From Phycisphaerales bacterium (GTDB lineage: Bacteria; Planctomycetota; Phycisphaerae; Phycisphaerales; UBA1924): a DNA stretch of 64,000 bases. Under the pieces are notes generated by a model. The model ran no database searches. It had not been told where the DNA came from and saw only the letters and a program-made list of their open reading frames with translations. Below are positions 45,615-55,267 of the stretch, in pieces (the stretch's first letter is position 1; each line of letters starts with the position of its first letter). Made by a program: the position numbers and the translations under genes. The stretch spans positions 1 to 64,000 of the forward strand of contig JAEPQP010000001.1 in the NCBI GenBank assembly GCA_017640485.1. The letters run 5' to 3'.

Positions 45615-47159
45615 TTACGGACATCCAGCGGAATACGCGTTCAGAAACGCTGAGATATCGAAGAAGTCGAACTGGCTGTCGTTGTTGAAGTCCGCGATTG
45701 GTTCAAGGCTTGTGTATGCGGCTAGGAATGCAGAGATATCGAAGAAGTCCAGTTCTCCAAAATTATCAGAGATATCTGCATTACTGCATGGTGCGTTCCC
45801 GAGTCGTCCATCGGGGTTTACACGGAGCGCTGCGATATAGCCGTCGTCTTCCCATGAGACGATCGACCCGTTGTCTGAAAGAACTGCGCTCATGTTCTCG
45901 ATCATTGATGAAGCACCGATGAGAGCGGCCGGGCGCTTTCGGGATCCGTTCCCATCCAACGGATGGTAATAAATCTCTGATTCATCAGCGAGAAATACGG
46001 CGAGTTGATCACCGATCCATACAAAGTCGTAGCTTCCATGGGTTGGATCGAGTGAACCGATTTCAATGCCTTGTTCTCCCCAGAGCTTGTCGCCGGATTG
46101 TGTGAGTCGTTGGGCGTAAAGAGTCGAGGCTGCAGACTGGTCTTGCATCCAGATGATGAAGAGATCCCCTGAGATGGGATCTGTGGTGATTTTCGGATAG
46201 AACTGTCGGCTCGTGCTGGTTGAGACTCGTGACCCTTCGAGGGGCTGAGCGAGTGTTCCGTCTGCGAGAATATGTTGATAGAGCAACGGGGCTGGGGTCG
46301 TTCCAGACTCAAAGCCGTGGGTGAAGACGAGGAGGGCACCCCCGTTGTGATCAGTGGTTGCGACTGGATCGGTATGGCGAGAGCTCGCGACCCCTGGGGG
46401 TGGAGAGACGACCCTGAGATGTGAGTTCCATGCGTTTGAGCCGTCGGCATTGACAAGCATGACATAGATGAGTCGTGTGTATGCGATTGGCGAATCCCAG
46501 AAGATGTAGGCGCCCCCATGATCTGCTGGGATCACAGCGAAGATCCTCATGTTGGAGGAGACTCCCTCGGCAAGCACTGCAGAACTCTCCCAGACCAGAT
46601 TTCCATGTGGATCGATTCGATCTGCAAAGACCGATCCTGATGCATGTGTAGCGATCAGCGTGTCGCCATTGGGGAGTTCGGTGGCGCCGCCGAGGATGCG
46701 TTGAGTTGAAGTTGAAAATCCAACTGGCCAAGCGACGGAGCCTTCTGGTTTCAATCGGATGACTGGGTCGGTTTGTGTGGAGGTGAGTGATCTGCTCAAG
46801 ACGACATCGTTTCCAACGGGTGCGAGCAGTGGGGGGAGATGGAATCCACATGTCGGATCTATCTGCGCTTCGATCCCATCAGGGGTCAGGAGTTCTCCGT
46901 TGTGATCGAGTCTCTGAACGCGGAGTTGACCAACACACAAACTGTCTTGCCAAGCGTACCAGACGGCTTGGTCGTTTGTGGTCACGGCGGAATGCCGCTG
47001 ACTGAACGCGCGTTCCAATGGGCCTACGACGATGGGCTTGGTTGGATCGGTGGGCCAATCGGCGCGGGCTTGGCTTGCTGCGAGTCCTCCGGCGATCGCG
47101 AGCGTCATCACAACGACGCGGAGAGGATCCAGGATCGATCGTTGGGGCCGGGTATGCAC
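45615..47159 (-). CDS. Secreted beta-propeller-like protein with dockerin-like C-terminus
   Basis: GTG start at 47159 with AAAGGAG upstream, rather than 47432 as in the ORF track. WYAWQDSLCVGQLRVQRLDHNGELL; C-terminus ELDFFDISAFLAAY...FNNDSQFDFFDISAFLNAYSAGCP. Confidence 0.75.
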   Translation of the reverse strand: MHTRPQRSILDPLRVVVMTLAIAGGLAASQARADWPTDPTKPIVVGPLERAFSQRHSAVTTNDQAVWYAWQDSLCVGQLRVQRLDHNGELLTPDGIEAQIDPTCGFHLPPLLAPVGNDVVLSRSLTSTQTDPVIRLKPEGSVAWPVGFSTSTQRILGGATELPNGDTLIATHASGSVFADRIDPHGNLVWESSAVLAEGVSSNMRIFAVIPADHGGAYIFWDSPIAYTRLIYVMLVNADGSNAWNSHLRVVSPPPGVASSRHTDPVATTDHNGGALLVFTHGFESGTTPAPLLYQHILADGTLAQPLEGSRVSTSTSRQFYPKITTDPISGDLFIIWMQDQSAASTLYAQRLTQSGDKLWGEQGIEIGSLDPTHGSYDFVWIGDQLAVFLADESEIYYHPLDGNGSRKRPAALIGASSMIENMSAVLSDNGSIVSWEDDGYIAALRVNPDGRLGNAPCSNADISDNFGELDFFDISAFLAAYTSLEPIADFNNDSQFDFFDISAFLNAYSAGCP

Positions 47160-47263
47160 AGCTCGCTCCTTTCGCGGGTCCGTGGTTGCCCCAAACAGGC
47201 GGCGGTTGGTGGTACGCTCTAAGAGGTTCGCGCGGCGCGGAGATGTTGCGACGATCCGGTTCT

Positions 47264-48292
47264 TTATGGGCAACCCGCTGAGTATGCCGTGAGGAACGCG
47301 GAAATGTCGAAGAAATCGAACTGGTTGTCGTTGTTGAAATCTGCGACGGCGTCCATGTTCGCGTACGCGGTCAGGAATGCGGAGATGTCGAAGAAGTCCA
47401 GTGCGCCGTCTTCGTTGAGGTCCGGGAGACACGCATTGTCCTGTGCGGTGTCGATGACCAGCGTGACCGCGTCCCAGGTTGAATCGGCTTCGATCACTCC
47501 GAGATCGGTCGCGGACCCGGTCGCAGGGTCGATCGTGTAGAGATGGCTCGAGATCTCGACAAAGTTGTCGGGGGAGACTTCGTCGAAGCCTTGGATCACG
47601 GCGTAGAGGGTGCCGTCGGGAGCGAAGTCGAGTCCTGTTTCGAACTGCGGGTTGAAGCCAATCCCGAAGACCGACTGTTCGGATGCGATGGAGTTGGTCT
47701 CTAGGTCGATTCGTGCAAGTCGGACGGATCCGCCGAAGGTGAGTGTGAGGCCATAGAGATCGCCGGGCGTGAGGGTTGGGTGACCATCGGGGACGACGGC
47801 GAGGGAGGTGACGGTGGTATTGAGGATGTTGTGTACGCTGAGGACTTCGCCGGTCTTCGCGTCGGCTTGCACGATCCGAAGGAACGCGCCGACGACTGTG
47901 TTGACATACACGATCGATCCATCGTTGGAGTAGGACATCCCGGCAACACCAGAATCCATGAAACCGATGGAGTCGATCAGTGTGTTCCCACCCGAATCGA
48001 GATCGACGATGCGGAGCGCGTTGGTGGTGTTCTCGAACGCGACCAGGTCTGGTGATCCGGGACGGATATCAGCGCCCCCGAATCGGAGGAACTCCCCGGC
48101 CATGGGGAGGCGCTGGACATCGCTCGGGTCTGCAAGGTTGACGCGCCCGACAGTGGCAAGCTCGATCCCCGGAGCGCCGAAGAACGCGGATCCTTCGATG
48201 ATGTACGCGTGGATGGGTTCGGATGGTCCAGCGAGGGTGCAAGTCGTCACAGCCGAGAGTGCGAGTGCGAAGTATGGAAGTCGGGTGTTCAT
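47264..48292 (-). CDS. Secreted beta-propeller-like protein with dockerin-like C-terminus
   Basis: Signal peptide; WD/NHL-like repeats; C-terminus CLPDLNEDGALDFFDISAFLTAY...FNNDNQFDFFDISAFLTAYSAGCP. Confidence 0.8.
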   Translation of the reverse strand: MNTRLPYFALALSAVTTCTLAGPSEPIHAYIIEGSAFFGAPGIELATVGRVNLADPSDVQRLPMAGEFLRFGGADIRPGSPDLVAFENTTNALRIVDLDSGGNTLIDSIGFMDSGVAGMSYSNDGSIVYVNTVVGAFLRIVQADAKTGEVLSVHNILNTTVTSLAVVPDGHPTLTPGDLYGLTLTFGGSVRLARIDLETNSIASEQSVFGIGFNPQFETGLDFAPDGTLYAVIQGFDEVSPDNFVEISSHLYTIDPATGSATDLGVIEADSTWDAVTLVIDTAQDNACLPDLNEDGALDFFDISAFLTAYANMDAVADFNNDNQFDFFDISAFLTAYSAGCP

Positions 48293-49359
48293 CGTGAGCC
48301 CTCCGTCTTGATCATCTTGTTGTGTGTGTTGTCGAGTCCAAGTCCGAGTTCATGGCGGAGAATCTCAGCACGATCGCGCGTGTCGGGTTTGGCGATCGGT
48401 GGGGATTGGTCGGAGGTTCGTGGGATTGGGGGGACCGCGATGCTGTGGCGCGTGAGGTAGCGGAATCCGCTTCCCGCGGCTTCGGTATCGATGACGAGTC
48501 CTGTGCGGGTGACCTCAAAGACGCCGGAGGTGGTGGTGACAAGGAAGTTCCCGTTGTCGAGCTCAGCGATCCCTCTGTACAGCTCGAGGGTTCCGGGGTC
48601 GTACTGGCCGGCGAGTGATCCGTCGGGGTTGAACTCGAGGATGAATCCTGAGGAGAACGCGCAGACGAGGAGGTTCCCGTTGGACGCGATGGCCATCTGT
48701 TGTGGGAAGTCGAGCTGCGGAACTTCGAGGGCGCTGGTGAAGCGTTCATTGAACTTGCCCTCGAGTGTGTAGCGTACGATTTTGTCTTGTCCTTCGTCGG
48801 CGACGAGGACTTCGCCGTTGTATTCGATGACATCGAACGGGCCTCGGATCCCGCCGTAGCGGTTGAACGCGAAGTCCGTTTCTTCCGCGCCGGTGGATGG
48901 CTCGAGTCGTTTGATGTTGTTCTGGGAGATCGCGAGGTCGTTGAAGGGTCCGGAGTTGGTGACGAGGACATCCCCGGCGTCTGGGCCTTGGGTCAGGACA
49001 TGCCCGCCTCGGATGTTGTTCATGATGTTGGTGTCGCGGACCCCTTCGAGGGAGAAGATCCCGAGGTAGGTCGAGCCGTCGGAGGAGAACTGGGAGACGA
49101 TGTCGGAGAACTGATCCACGACGAGGAGCGTGCCGTCTTGCGCGATGAGGACTTCGAGTGGTCGGTCGAAGACATTGACGCCGCCGTCGGTTCCGGGGTC
49201 GTTAATGAAGTTGTTGGTGACCAGTGATCCGTCGACGGCGCTGAACGCCCAGACAGTGTCGGAGTCGGAATCGGGGATGAGAAAGACATCCTGGGGCGGG
49301 CCGCTTGCGGATGCGGAGGTGCACGCGGTGGTCATGATGAGTATGGGGATCAAACGCAT
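48289..49359 (-). CDS. Secreted NHL/SMP30-like beta-propeller protein
   Basis: Signal peptide; DVFLIPDSDSDTVWAFSAVDGSL, VLIAQDGTLLVVDQFSDIVSQFSSDG, EVLVADEGQDKIVRYTLEG. 4-bp overlap with next gene. Confidence 0.75.
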   Translation of the reverse strand: MRLIPILIMTTACTSASASGPPQDVFLIPDSDSDTVWAFSAVDGSLVTNNFINDPGTDGGVNVFDRPLEVLIAQDGTLLVVDQFSDIVSQFSSDGSTYLGIFSLEGVRDTNIMNNIRGGHVLTQGPDAGDVLVTNSGPFNDLAISQNNIKRLEPSTGAEETDFAFNRYGGIRGPFDVIEYNGEVLVADEGQDKIVRYTLEGKFNERFTSALEVPQLDFPQQMAIASNGNLLVCAFSSGFILEFNPDGSLAGQYDPGTLELYRGIAELDNGNFLVTTTSGVFEVTRTGLVIDTEAAGSGFRYLTRHSIAVPPIPRTSDQSPPIAKPDTRDRAEILRHELGLGLDNTHNKMIKTEGSR

Positions 49360-49470
49360 GAAATATACCTCTGTTCTGGTCGGTTCAGTCGAGCGTTCAT
49401 GGTACTTTCTTACGGCGATCGATCAAAGAGAAAACCGTGTGTTTTGAGCGGTTCGGTCAGAAGTGCCTAT

Positions 49471-49494
49471 AAAAAAACTCGCCTCTCGGCGAGT
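49471..49494 (-). terminator. Intrinsic terminator (minus strand)
   Basis: ACTCGCC-TCTC-GGCGAGT with A7 on the + side. Confidence 0.8.
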
Positions 49495-49523
49495 GGTGAG
49501 TTCTGGATTTGAGTGTTGTTTGA

Positions 49524-52310
49524 TCAGTCGTTGCGGAGGTAGGACGCTTCGAGGGCGCGTTTGATGCGTTCCTTGGCATCACGCAAGTGTGCAGAGCTGT
49601 AGTCATCGATGTTGGTCGCATTCGCGTAGCTATTGATCTTCTGGGAGATTTTGATGAGTTCATGACGAGCGAGTGCTTGGATCGTGCGTCCTGAAGCGCC
49701 GGGCCAACGCATGCCGGTCGCGAGATCGATCATGCGCGAGAGATGCTCCATCTGGAGGTTGCGGTCGAGCTGGTCGATCAGTGGCGATCGGTTGGTGTAG
49801 CTCCCCGAACGATCGGGGAGGTCCCAGATCGCGTCGTGGATCGCGTCGAAGACTTCGGGGACGGTGAGCGCGTCCTTGCCTGCTTCGGTACGGAGTTCGT
49901 TGTCCATGATGCGCGTGAGGCGCTGCGGGTTGATGAGTCCCGTCATCGCGGACGCTTGGATTCCAAGCACGCTTGAAGCGATCGGGTATGAATGCGCTGA
50001 GGCGTACCCTTCGTCGTACCAGTTGTCGCTCTGGAGGTAGGAGAGGGTCTTTGGATCGAGTCCGAAGGAGTCGCTGTCGAACGCGTTGTCGATGACAAAG
50101 TTCACGGCTCGTCTCTGCTGGTCGGCATCGACGGGACGGACCGGTGCGGGGGCGCCCGGATCACCCTTCATGGAGCGCTGGATGTGCGATCCACCGACCC
50201 AGTGCATCGCCATGTTCACGGCTCCGAACTGCATGCCGACGAGTTGTGCGTAGACCTGGCGGGCTTTCTGCCAGCTCTCTCCTTCTTCGACGGCTTTGTC
50301 GAGGATCTCTCCGCGTGCTTTGTTGACCAGACGCATGCGCTCCTCGGCGAAGTCGATCGAGTCGCGACCGAGATCCCAGGTTTTGGCTTGCGGGTCTGGA
50401 GAGAACTGACCGTCCTCGGCCATGTATGCGTGCGCGGGCTCAGCGGCGCGGGATGCGACCTCTTTCGGATCGCCGAAGGTGTAGTTCCATTCGATCGCCC
50501 ACATGTCGTAAGGCCCGATCTCCATCGGGACATAGTCGCCTTGGATGAATCCTCGGCTTTCGTCTTCGACGATGATGTTGGAGAGCGCATAATCCATGAC
50601 GGTTGATTGCAGCGGTTGGTCGAATCCTTCGCTGTTCATCTCGGCGATGGAGTGGAGTGCTGAACCCTTCCAGTTGTGGGTCATGCCCATTGTGTGTCCG
50701 ACCTCGTGCATGACGACATCGCGGAGCATCGGGCCGACGAACCATTCGGGGAGGCCGTCGAGCATGGAGACATCGGAGTCTCCATCTCCCGAGCTGTCTT
50801 TGAAGGTGCCTAGGGCGCCGATCCCCATGTCCATCGCGAGGCGCGCTGACGCGATGTTGGACGCGAGTCCGGGTTGCATCAGACACATCGCTTTACTTGA
50901 GTGCGAATGGGCGCGGTGGGGCTCCCAGACCATCGGCGAGAGGGTCTGCGGTGCATCGAGGAGGAGTTCCTCGGCGTGTTCTGGGTTCTCGACCATCGCT
51001 TTGGTCAACGACGCGACCCGATCGCGATCCGCGGGATCAGCGAGACGCACGCGCGGATCCCAATGCGGGTGATCGGCGAGCCAGGACGCGAGTTCGGGGG
51101 AGAGCACGCTCATCGCGGTTGATGCGAGCTCGACCTGCTGGTACTGGTTTGCGTAGGACCCGATGAATCCCTCGTCCATCACGATGTCAGCTTCGTAGAT
51201 CTCTCCGGTATCGGGGTGTGCGTGGACGGGTCCGATCGCGAATCCCATCCCGGCGTTGGTCCAGCGGATGAATGAGTAGCGGCTGTCTTCTGGATCGATG
51301 TCCATGTACTGACCTGAGGACGCGTCCTGCTGACGGACTTCGATCGCGTCGATAATCCCGATCTTCTCGAAGGCTTTGTTCCACGCGAGCACGCCGTCGC
51401 GGACCCAGCGCCGGTAGCGGAGGGGGGTGGTGTGCTCGATGTAGTAGACGATTGGCTCGCGTGGCGGGCTCATCTTGAGGTTGGGGTCGGCTTTCTGGAT
51501 GTGCCAGCGGTTCGCGTAGCGGACGATCTGGGATGATCCGTCGTTGATCGCGCGGTCTTCGTAGGACTCGTAGTAGATCCCGACGCGGCGGTCGGCTTCG
51601 CGTGGTTTGAAGTCCTTGTTGCGTTCGGGCATCCCGAGCGAGAAGCGGACCTCGGCGAACTGGCCGTTGGCGCGTGGGAGCTGGTATCCGATCTCGACAT
51701 TGTTCGGGAAGACTTTGGCTTTGGTGATCTTTGCGAGACCGACATTGGCGCGTTCGAGGAATCGTCCCACGAAGGCGCGGGAGGATCCGAGCAGGGCGCG
51801 GTCGAGGTCGATGACCGGACCGCCGCTGGGACCGGTGGAGATGATGGGGACGGAGAGGATGACGCGGTCGGTGTTGACACGCTCGACTCCTGCTTTGGAC
51901 TGCGCGTCGCCGCTGGTGCGGACGGCCATGTTTGGTTCGATGAGCATGAGCTGGTCGCCGCGCTTGGACCAGTAGACGGTTTTCGCGGGAACGCCGACAG
52001 CGTTGTGCCAGATGGAGTAGACCCCGGCTTGCGGGTGACCAGCCGCGACGGTCGCGACGAGGTAGAACCGCTTGCCTTCAAAGTTCTTTGGGAGCTCGGC
52101 GAGGATCTGGGCGCCCTTCTCTTTGGTGTAGAGCTTGTAGAACTCTTTCTCACCGGCGAGGACGGGGACCTTCTCGTAGCCCTCGATCGCTTTGCTAAAC
52201 GGGATTTCCGCGGCTTGGGCGGCTCCTGCAAAGGAGATCAGCGCCGATGCGGTCAGCATCCCGATAGCCAGTTTCGTATTGATTCGCGATTTCATTCCGC
52301 TCTCCATCAC
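49524..52310 (-). CDS. Secreted zinc-dependent metalloprotease (DUF5117/DUF4953-like)
   Basis: Signal peptide; zinc motif HEVGHTMGMTHNW; SIAEMNSEGFDQPLQSTVMDYALSN. Confidence 0.85.
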   Translation of the reverse strand: MMESGMKSRINTKLAIGMLTASALISFAGAAQAAEIPFSKAIEGYEKVPVLAGEKEFYKLYTKEKGAQILAELPKNFEGKRFYLVATVAAGHPQAGVYSIWHNAVGVPAKTVYWSKRGDQLMLIEPNMAVRTSGDAQSKAGVERVNTDRVILSVPIISTGPSGGPVIDLDRALLGSSRAFVGRFLERANVGLAKITKAKVFPNNVEIGYQLPRANGQFAEVRFSLGMPERNKDFKPREADRRVGIYYESYEDRAINDGSSQIVRYANRWHIQKADPNLKMSPPREPIVYYIEHTTPLRYRRWVRDGVLAWNKAFEKIGIIDAIEVRQQDASSGQYMDIDPEDSRYSFIRWTNAGMGFAIGPVHAHPDTGEIYEADIVMDEGFIGSYANQYQQVELASTAMSVLSPELASWLADHPHWDPRVRLADPADRDRVASLTKAMVENPEHAEELLLDAPQTLSPMVWEPHRAHSHSSKAMCLMQPGLASNIASARLAMDMGIGALGTFKDSSGDGDSDVSMLDGLPEWFVGPMLRDVVMHEVGHTMGMTHNWKGSALHSIAEMNSEGFDQPLQSTVMDYALSNIIVEDESRGFIQGDYVPMEIGPYDMWAIEWNYTFGDPKEVASRAAEPAHAYMAEDGQFSPDPQAKTWDLGRDSIDFAEERMRLVNKARGEILDKAVEEGESWQKARQVYAQLVGMQFGAVNMAMHWVGGSHIQRSMKGDPGAPAPVRPVDADQQRRAVNFVIDNAFDSDSFGLDPKTLSYLQSDNWYDEGYASAHSYPIASSVLGIQASAMTGLINPQRLTRIMDNELRTEAGKDALTVPEVFDAIHDAIWDLPDRSGSYTNRSPLIDQLDRNLQMEHLSRMIDLATGMRWPGASGRTIQALARHELIKISQKINSYANATNIDDYSSAHLRDAKERIKRALEASYLRND

Positions 52311-52437
52311 ATCTTGAGTTGATCGTCCGGTTGCCCCGAGTGGGTTCTAGAGGTACCGATTGAGTATCGATCAGGATGCGATTTGGATCAACGGAAATGT
52401 TTGAAAACGGTGATATACAGCGAGTTTCGGTGAAGGA

Positions 52438-53817
52438 TTATGGACATCCAGCACTGAAGGCAGTGAGGAAAACATTGATGTCAAAAAAATCATAGAGGCC
52501 GTCGTTGTTGAGGTCAGCATCTTGGACCTGGGTCGTAAATGCTGCTAGGAACGCACTGATATCGAAGAAATCAAGGACATTGTTACCGTTGAAGTCAGAT
52601 GGATTGTCAAAGCATGGTTGGAAGTTGACTACATATATTGAGCCGCGCTCGATACCTGACTGACTGTCGAAGGTTCCTCCGTATGCACCTACCACTGCAA
52701 ACCTGCCTGCGATTGCAACGGAGTATCCAAAAAAATCACTTTCTGTGCCATCAGATGCGACGAGTTTGAAGTTTTGAGCTCCTGTCTCGACATCAAATTC
52801 GTAAGCTGCACCAGAGTTGAACGCTGAGTGGTCACTTTGTTGGGCGCCGACGATTGCGGTGGTGCCTGAGACCGCAACGGAGGCTCCAAAATTATCGCTT
52901 GGGGCGGCATCGGACGCTGTCAGTTTGAAGAGTTCTTGACCGGTTTGTACATCGAACAAATAGGCAGAACCCGTGATGCGGAAGCCGCCGGAGGTTGTGT
53001 TGCGATCGTACTGCGCTCCGACGATTGCAGTTGTGTCTGATATTGCAACAGATAAACCAAAGCCATCAGAATCATTGTTTCCGTCGGACGGAATCAGCTT
53101 CGATATCTCCTGTCCAGTTTGTATGTCGAACAGGTACGCTGCTCCGCTTCGGTTAAATGGATCGTTCGGGACTCCGATGATGGCGGAGGTTTCTGAGATT
53201 GCGACAGATTCTCCGAATTCAGCTTGATACCAGGTGTCGGATGCGGTGAGTTTGAAGAGTTCTTTACCGGTCTCTATATCGAATAAATAGGCAGATCCAG
53301 CGTTGTCATCGATTCCACGATCGTTTCTATCATCATATTTCGCTCCGACGATTGCTATTGTGCCTGAGATTGCGACTGACCAACCAAACAGATCAGCCTC
53401 ACTCGCGTCAGACGCGGTAAGCTTCGCGATCTCTAGGCCGGTTTCTGTGTCGAAAAGGTATACTGAGCCGGAGGCATTTCCGTGATCATCTGTAAATGGT
53501 GCGCCGACGATCGCGGTCGTTCCTGAGATCGCTACTGACCAACCGAATTTATCAGATACATCTGCATCGGATGCGATGAGTTTGAAGAGTTCTTGTCCGG
53601 TCTCAAGATTGAGCAAGTAGGCAGATCCAGCTTGACTTGCCGCCTCGCTGTCTGCATAGTCCCCAACAATAACTGTGGTGCCTGATGTCGCAACAGGGCT
53701 TAAGGCTGCAGGACCAGTGGTGGCTGAGAATTTCAAGTTCTCATTGATCGTTTGTGCTGAAACAGGCATGGCACTCACCATCAATATACATCCAGCTATT
53801 ATAAAAATTGGATTCAT
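52438..53817 (-). CDS. Secreted FG-GAP-type propeller protein with dockerin-like C-terminus
   Basis: About seven repeats of the form KLTASDxxxxDxFGxSVAISGTTAIVGA...SGSAYLFDxxTGQE; C-terminus DFFDISAFLAAF...DFFDINVFLTAFSAGCP. Confidence 0.85.
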   Translation of the reverse strand: MNPIFIIAGCILMVSAMPVSAQTINENLKFSATTGPAALSPVATSGTTVIVGDYADSEAASQAGSAYLLNLETGQELFKLIASDADVSDKFGWSVAISGTTAIVGAPFTDDHGNASGSVYLFDTETGLEIAKLTASDASEADLFGWSVAISGTIAIVGAKYDDRNDRGIDDNAGSAYLFDIETGKELFKLTASDTWYQAEFGESVAISETSAIIGVPNDPFNRSGAAYLFDIQTGQEISKLIPSDGNNDSDGFGLSVAISDTTAIVGAQYDRNTTSGGFRITGSAYLFDVQTGQELFKLTASDAAPSDNFGASVAVSGTTAIVGAQQSDHSAFNSGAAYEFDVETGAQNFKLVASDGTESDFFGYSVAIAGRFAVVGAYGGTFDSQSGIERGSIYVVNFQPCFDNPSDFNGNNVLDFFDISAFLAAFTTQVQDADLNNDGLYDFFDINVFLTAFSAGCP

Positions 53818-53961
53818 CGAATTCTCCAGCTCAAGAGCTCATTAATAATGAATAACTTCTTTGAGTATACACGAACGCACGACTTGATCAAAGACCAATT
53901 TCTGAAATACTTCTGTTTCATGCTGGATAATCGGACAGTGAAGCGAGATAGTTCGGGCTGC

Positions 53962-55230
53962 TTACGGACACCCAGCCGCGAACGATTGCAGGAAACCTGA
54001 TATATCAAAGAAGTCAAACACGGTGTCTCCGTTCCAATCGATCATGTTCGAGAGGAACTGGGAGAGATCGAAGAAGTCGAGCATGCCGTCGTTGTTGATG
54101 TCGGCTACGCATGGAGCCGAGCATGTGTTGAGGAGCACAGAGACTGTTCGGGTCGCGTTGGAGACGCAGGCGGTGTCGATCGATCCGTTCCCGTCAAAGT
54201 CGTCGGCGACCAGCTCGAGGTTCTCAACGCCGACCATTGAGTTCAGTTGTGGTTGGAGTGTGTTGTCGCCGTTCCCGATGATGAGGGCTACGGCGTCGGT
54301 GAACGCGAGCGATACGACGGCATCGGTGTTGCCGTCGGCGTCAAAGTCTCCGACGGCGACGCCGTCTGGGACGAGTTCGACAGTGATTGATGGGCCGGCG
54401 GCAAACACGCCGCTCCCGGTATTTTCAACAACCATCACGGTGTCTGGGAACGAGCCGGAGACGACGACATCGAGGTCGCCGTCATTGTCCATATCACCGA
54501 GTTCGTGGTTGGTGACAAAGAACCCGACATCGGTGAGTGGTTCGAGTGTGAATGAATCTCCCGATGCGCCGAGCATCACTCGGATGCCGTTGCCTGAGCT
54601 GTCTCCCAAGATGAGATCGGGATCGAGATCGCCGTTCAGGTCTGTGGTAGTGATGGAGACTGTGGTGCCGAAGGTCAGGAGAGTGGAGGGCGGGGCTAGA
54701 TTTCCAGCGCCATCGCCGAGCATGGTTCTGATCTGATTCGCAAAGGTCACCATCGCGACATCGATGTTGGAATCCGCGTTCCAATCACCGAGCACAAGAT
54801 CGGTGATTGTTGCGAATCCTCCCGCGCCGAACTGTGTTGCGGCTCCGAATCCTCCTGATCCATCTCCGAGCGCGACGGAGATTTCGGGGGTAGAGCCGTG
54901 CCCGATGACCGCGTCGAGGTGGTTGTCGCCGTTCATATCCGCGAGCGCGACACACCATGCCTGGTCGGCGAGAGTGTATTGGACCGGCGCGGCGAAGCTG
55001 CCGTCTCCGTTGTTGAGCATCACTTCGAAGAATCGTGATCCGGTGGTGTTGCACGCAATGACGAGATCTGGGTCCCCATCGTGATCGAGATCACCCGATG
55101 TGATGTCGTACGGCTCTCCAACGAGTTGGGTCCGCGCCTCGGGCGCAAAGAGCATCGCGGGATCGCACGATTGACTGCTGGCGACTGAAGTCACAACGGC
55201 CAACAAAAGACACGATGGATACTTGGTCAT
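53962..55230 (-). CDS. Secreted VCBS/FG-GAP repeat protein with dockerin-like C-terminus
   Basis: Repeats such as DLDHDGDPDLVIACN, DMNGDNHLDAVIGHG, DWNADSNIDVAMV; C-terminus DINNDGMLDFFDLSQFL...DFFDISGFLQSFAAGCP. Confidence 0.88.
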   Translation of the reverse strand: MTKYPSCLLLAVVTSVASSQSCDPAMLFAPEARTQLVGEPYDITSGDLDHDGDPDLVIACNTTGSRFFEVMLNNGDGSFAAPVQYTLADQAWCVALADMNGDNHLDAVIGHGSTPEISVALGDGSGGFGAATQFGAGGFATITDLVLGDWNADSNIDVAMVTFANQIRTMLGDGAGNLAPPSTLLTFGTTVSITTTDLNGDLDPDLILGDSSGNGIRVMLGASGDSFTLEPLTDVGFFVTNHELGDMDNDGDLDVVVSGSFPDTVMVVENTGSGVFAAGPSITVELVPDGVAVGDFDADGNTDAVVSLAFTDAVALIIGNGDNTLQPQLNSMVGVENLELVADDFDGNGSIDTACVSNATRTVSVLLNTCSAPCVADINNDGMLDFFDLSQFLSNMIDWNGDTVFDFFDISGFLQSFAAGCP

Positions 55231-55267
55231 GGCTATCTCCTTGGAGTTCTAGCCAATATACCAGAGA

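Noticed and set aside
47160-47432. N-terminal 91 residues of the 605-aa ORF (45615..47432)
   Set aside because: Arg-rich off-frame reading of the neighbouring gene's dockerin tail; a GTG with AAAGGAG at 47159 is a better start.
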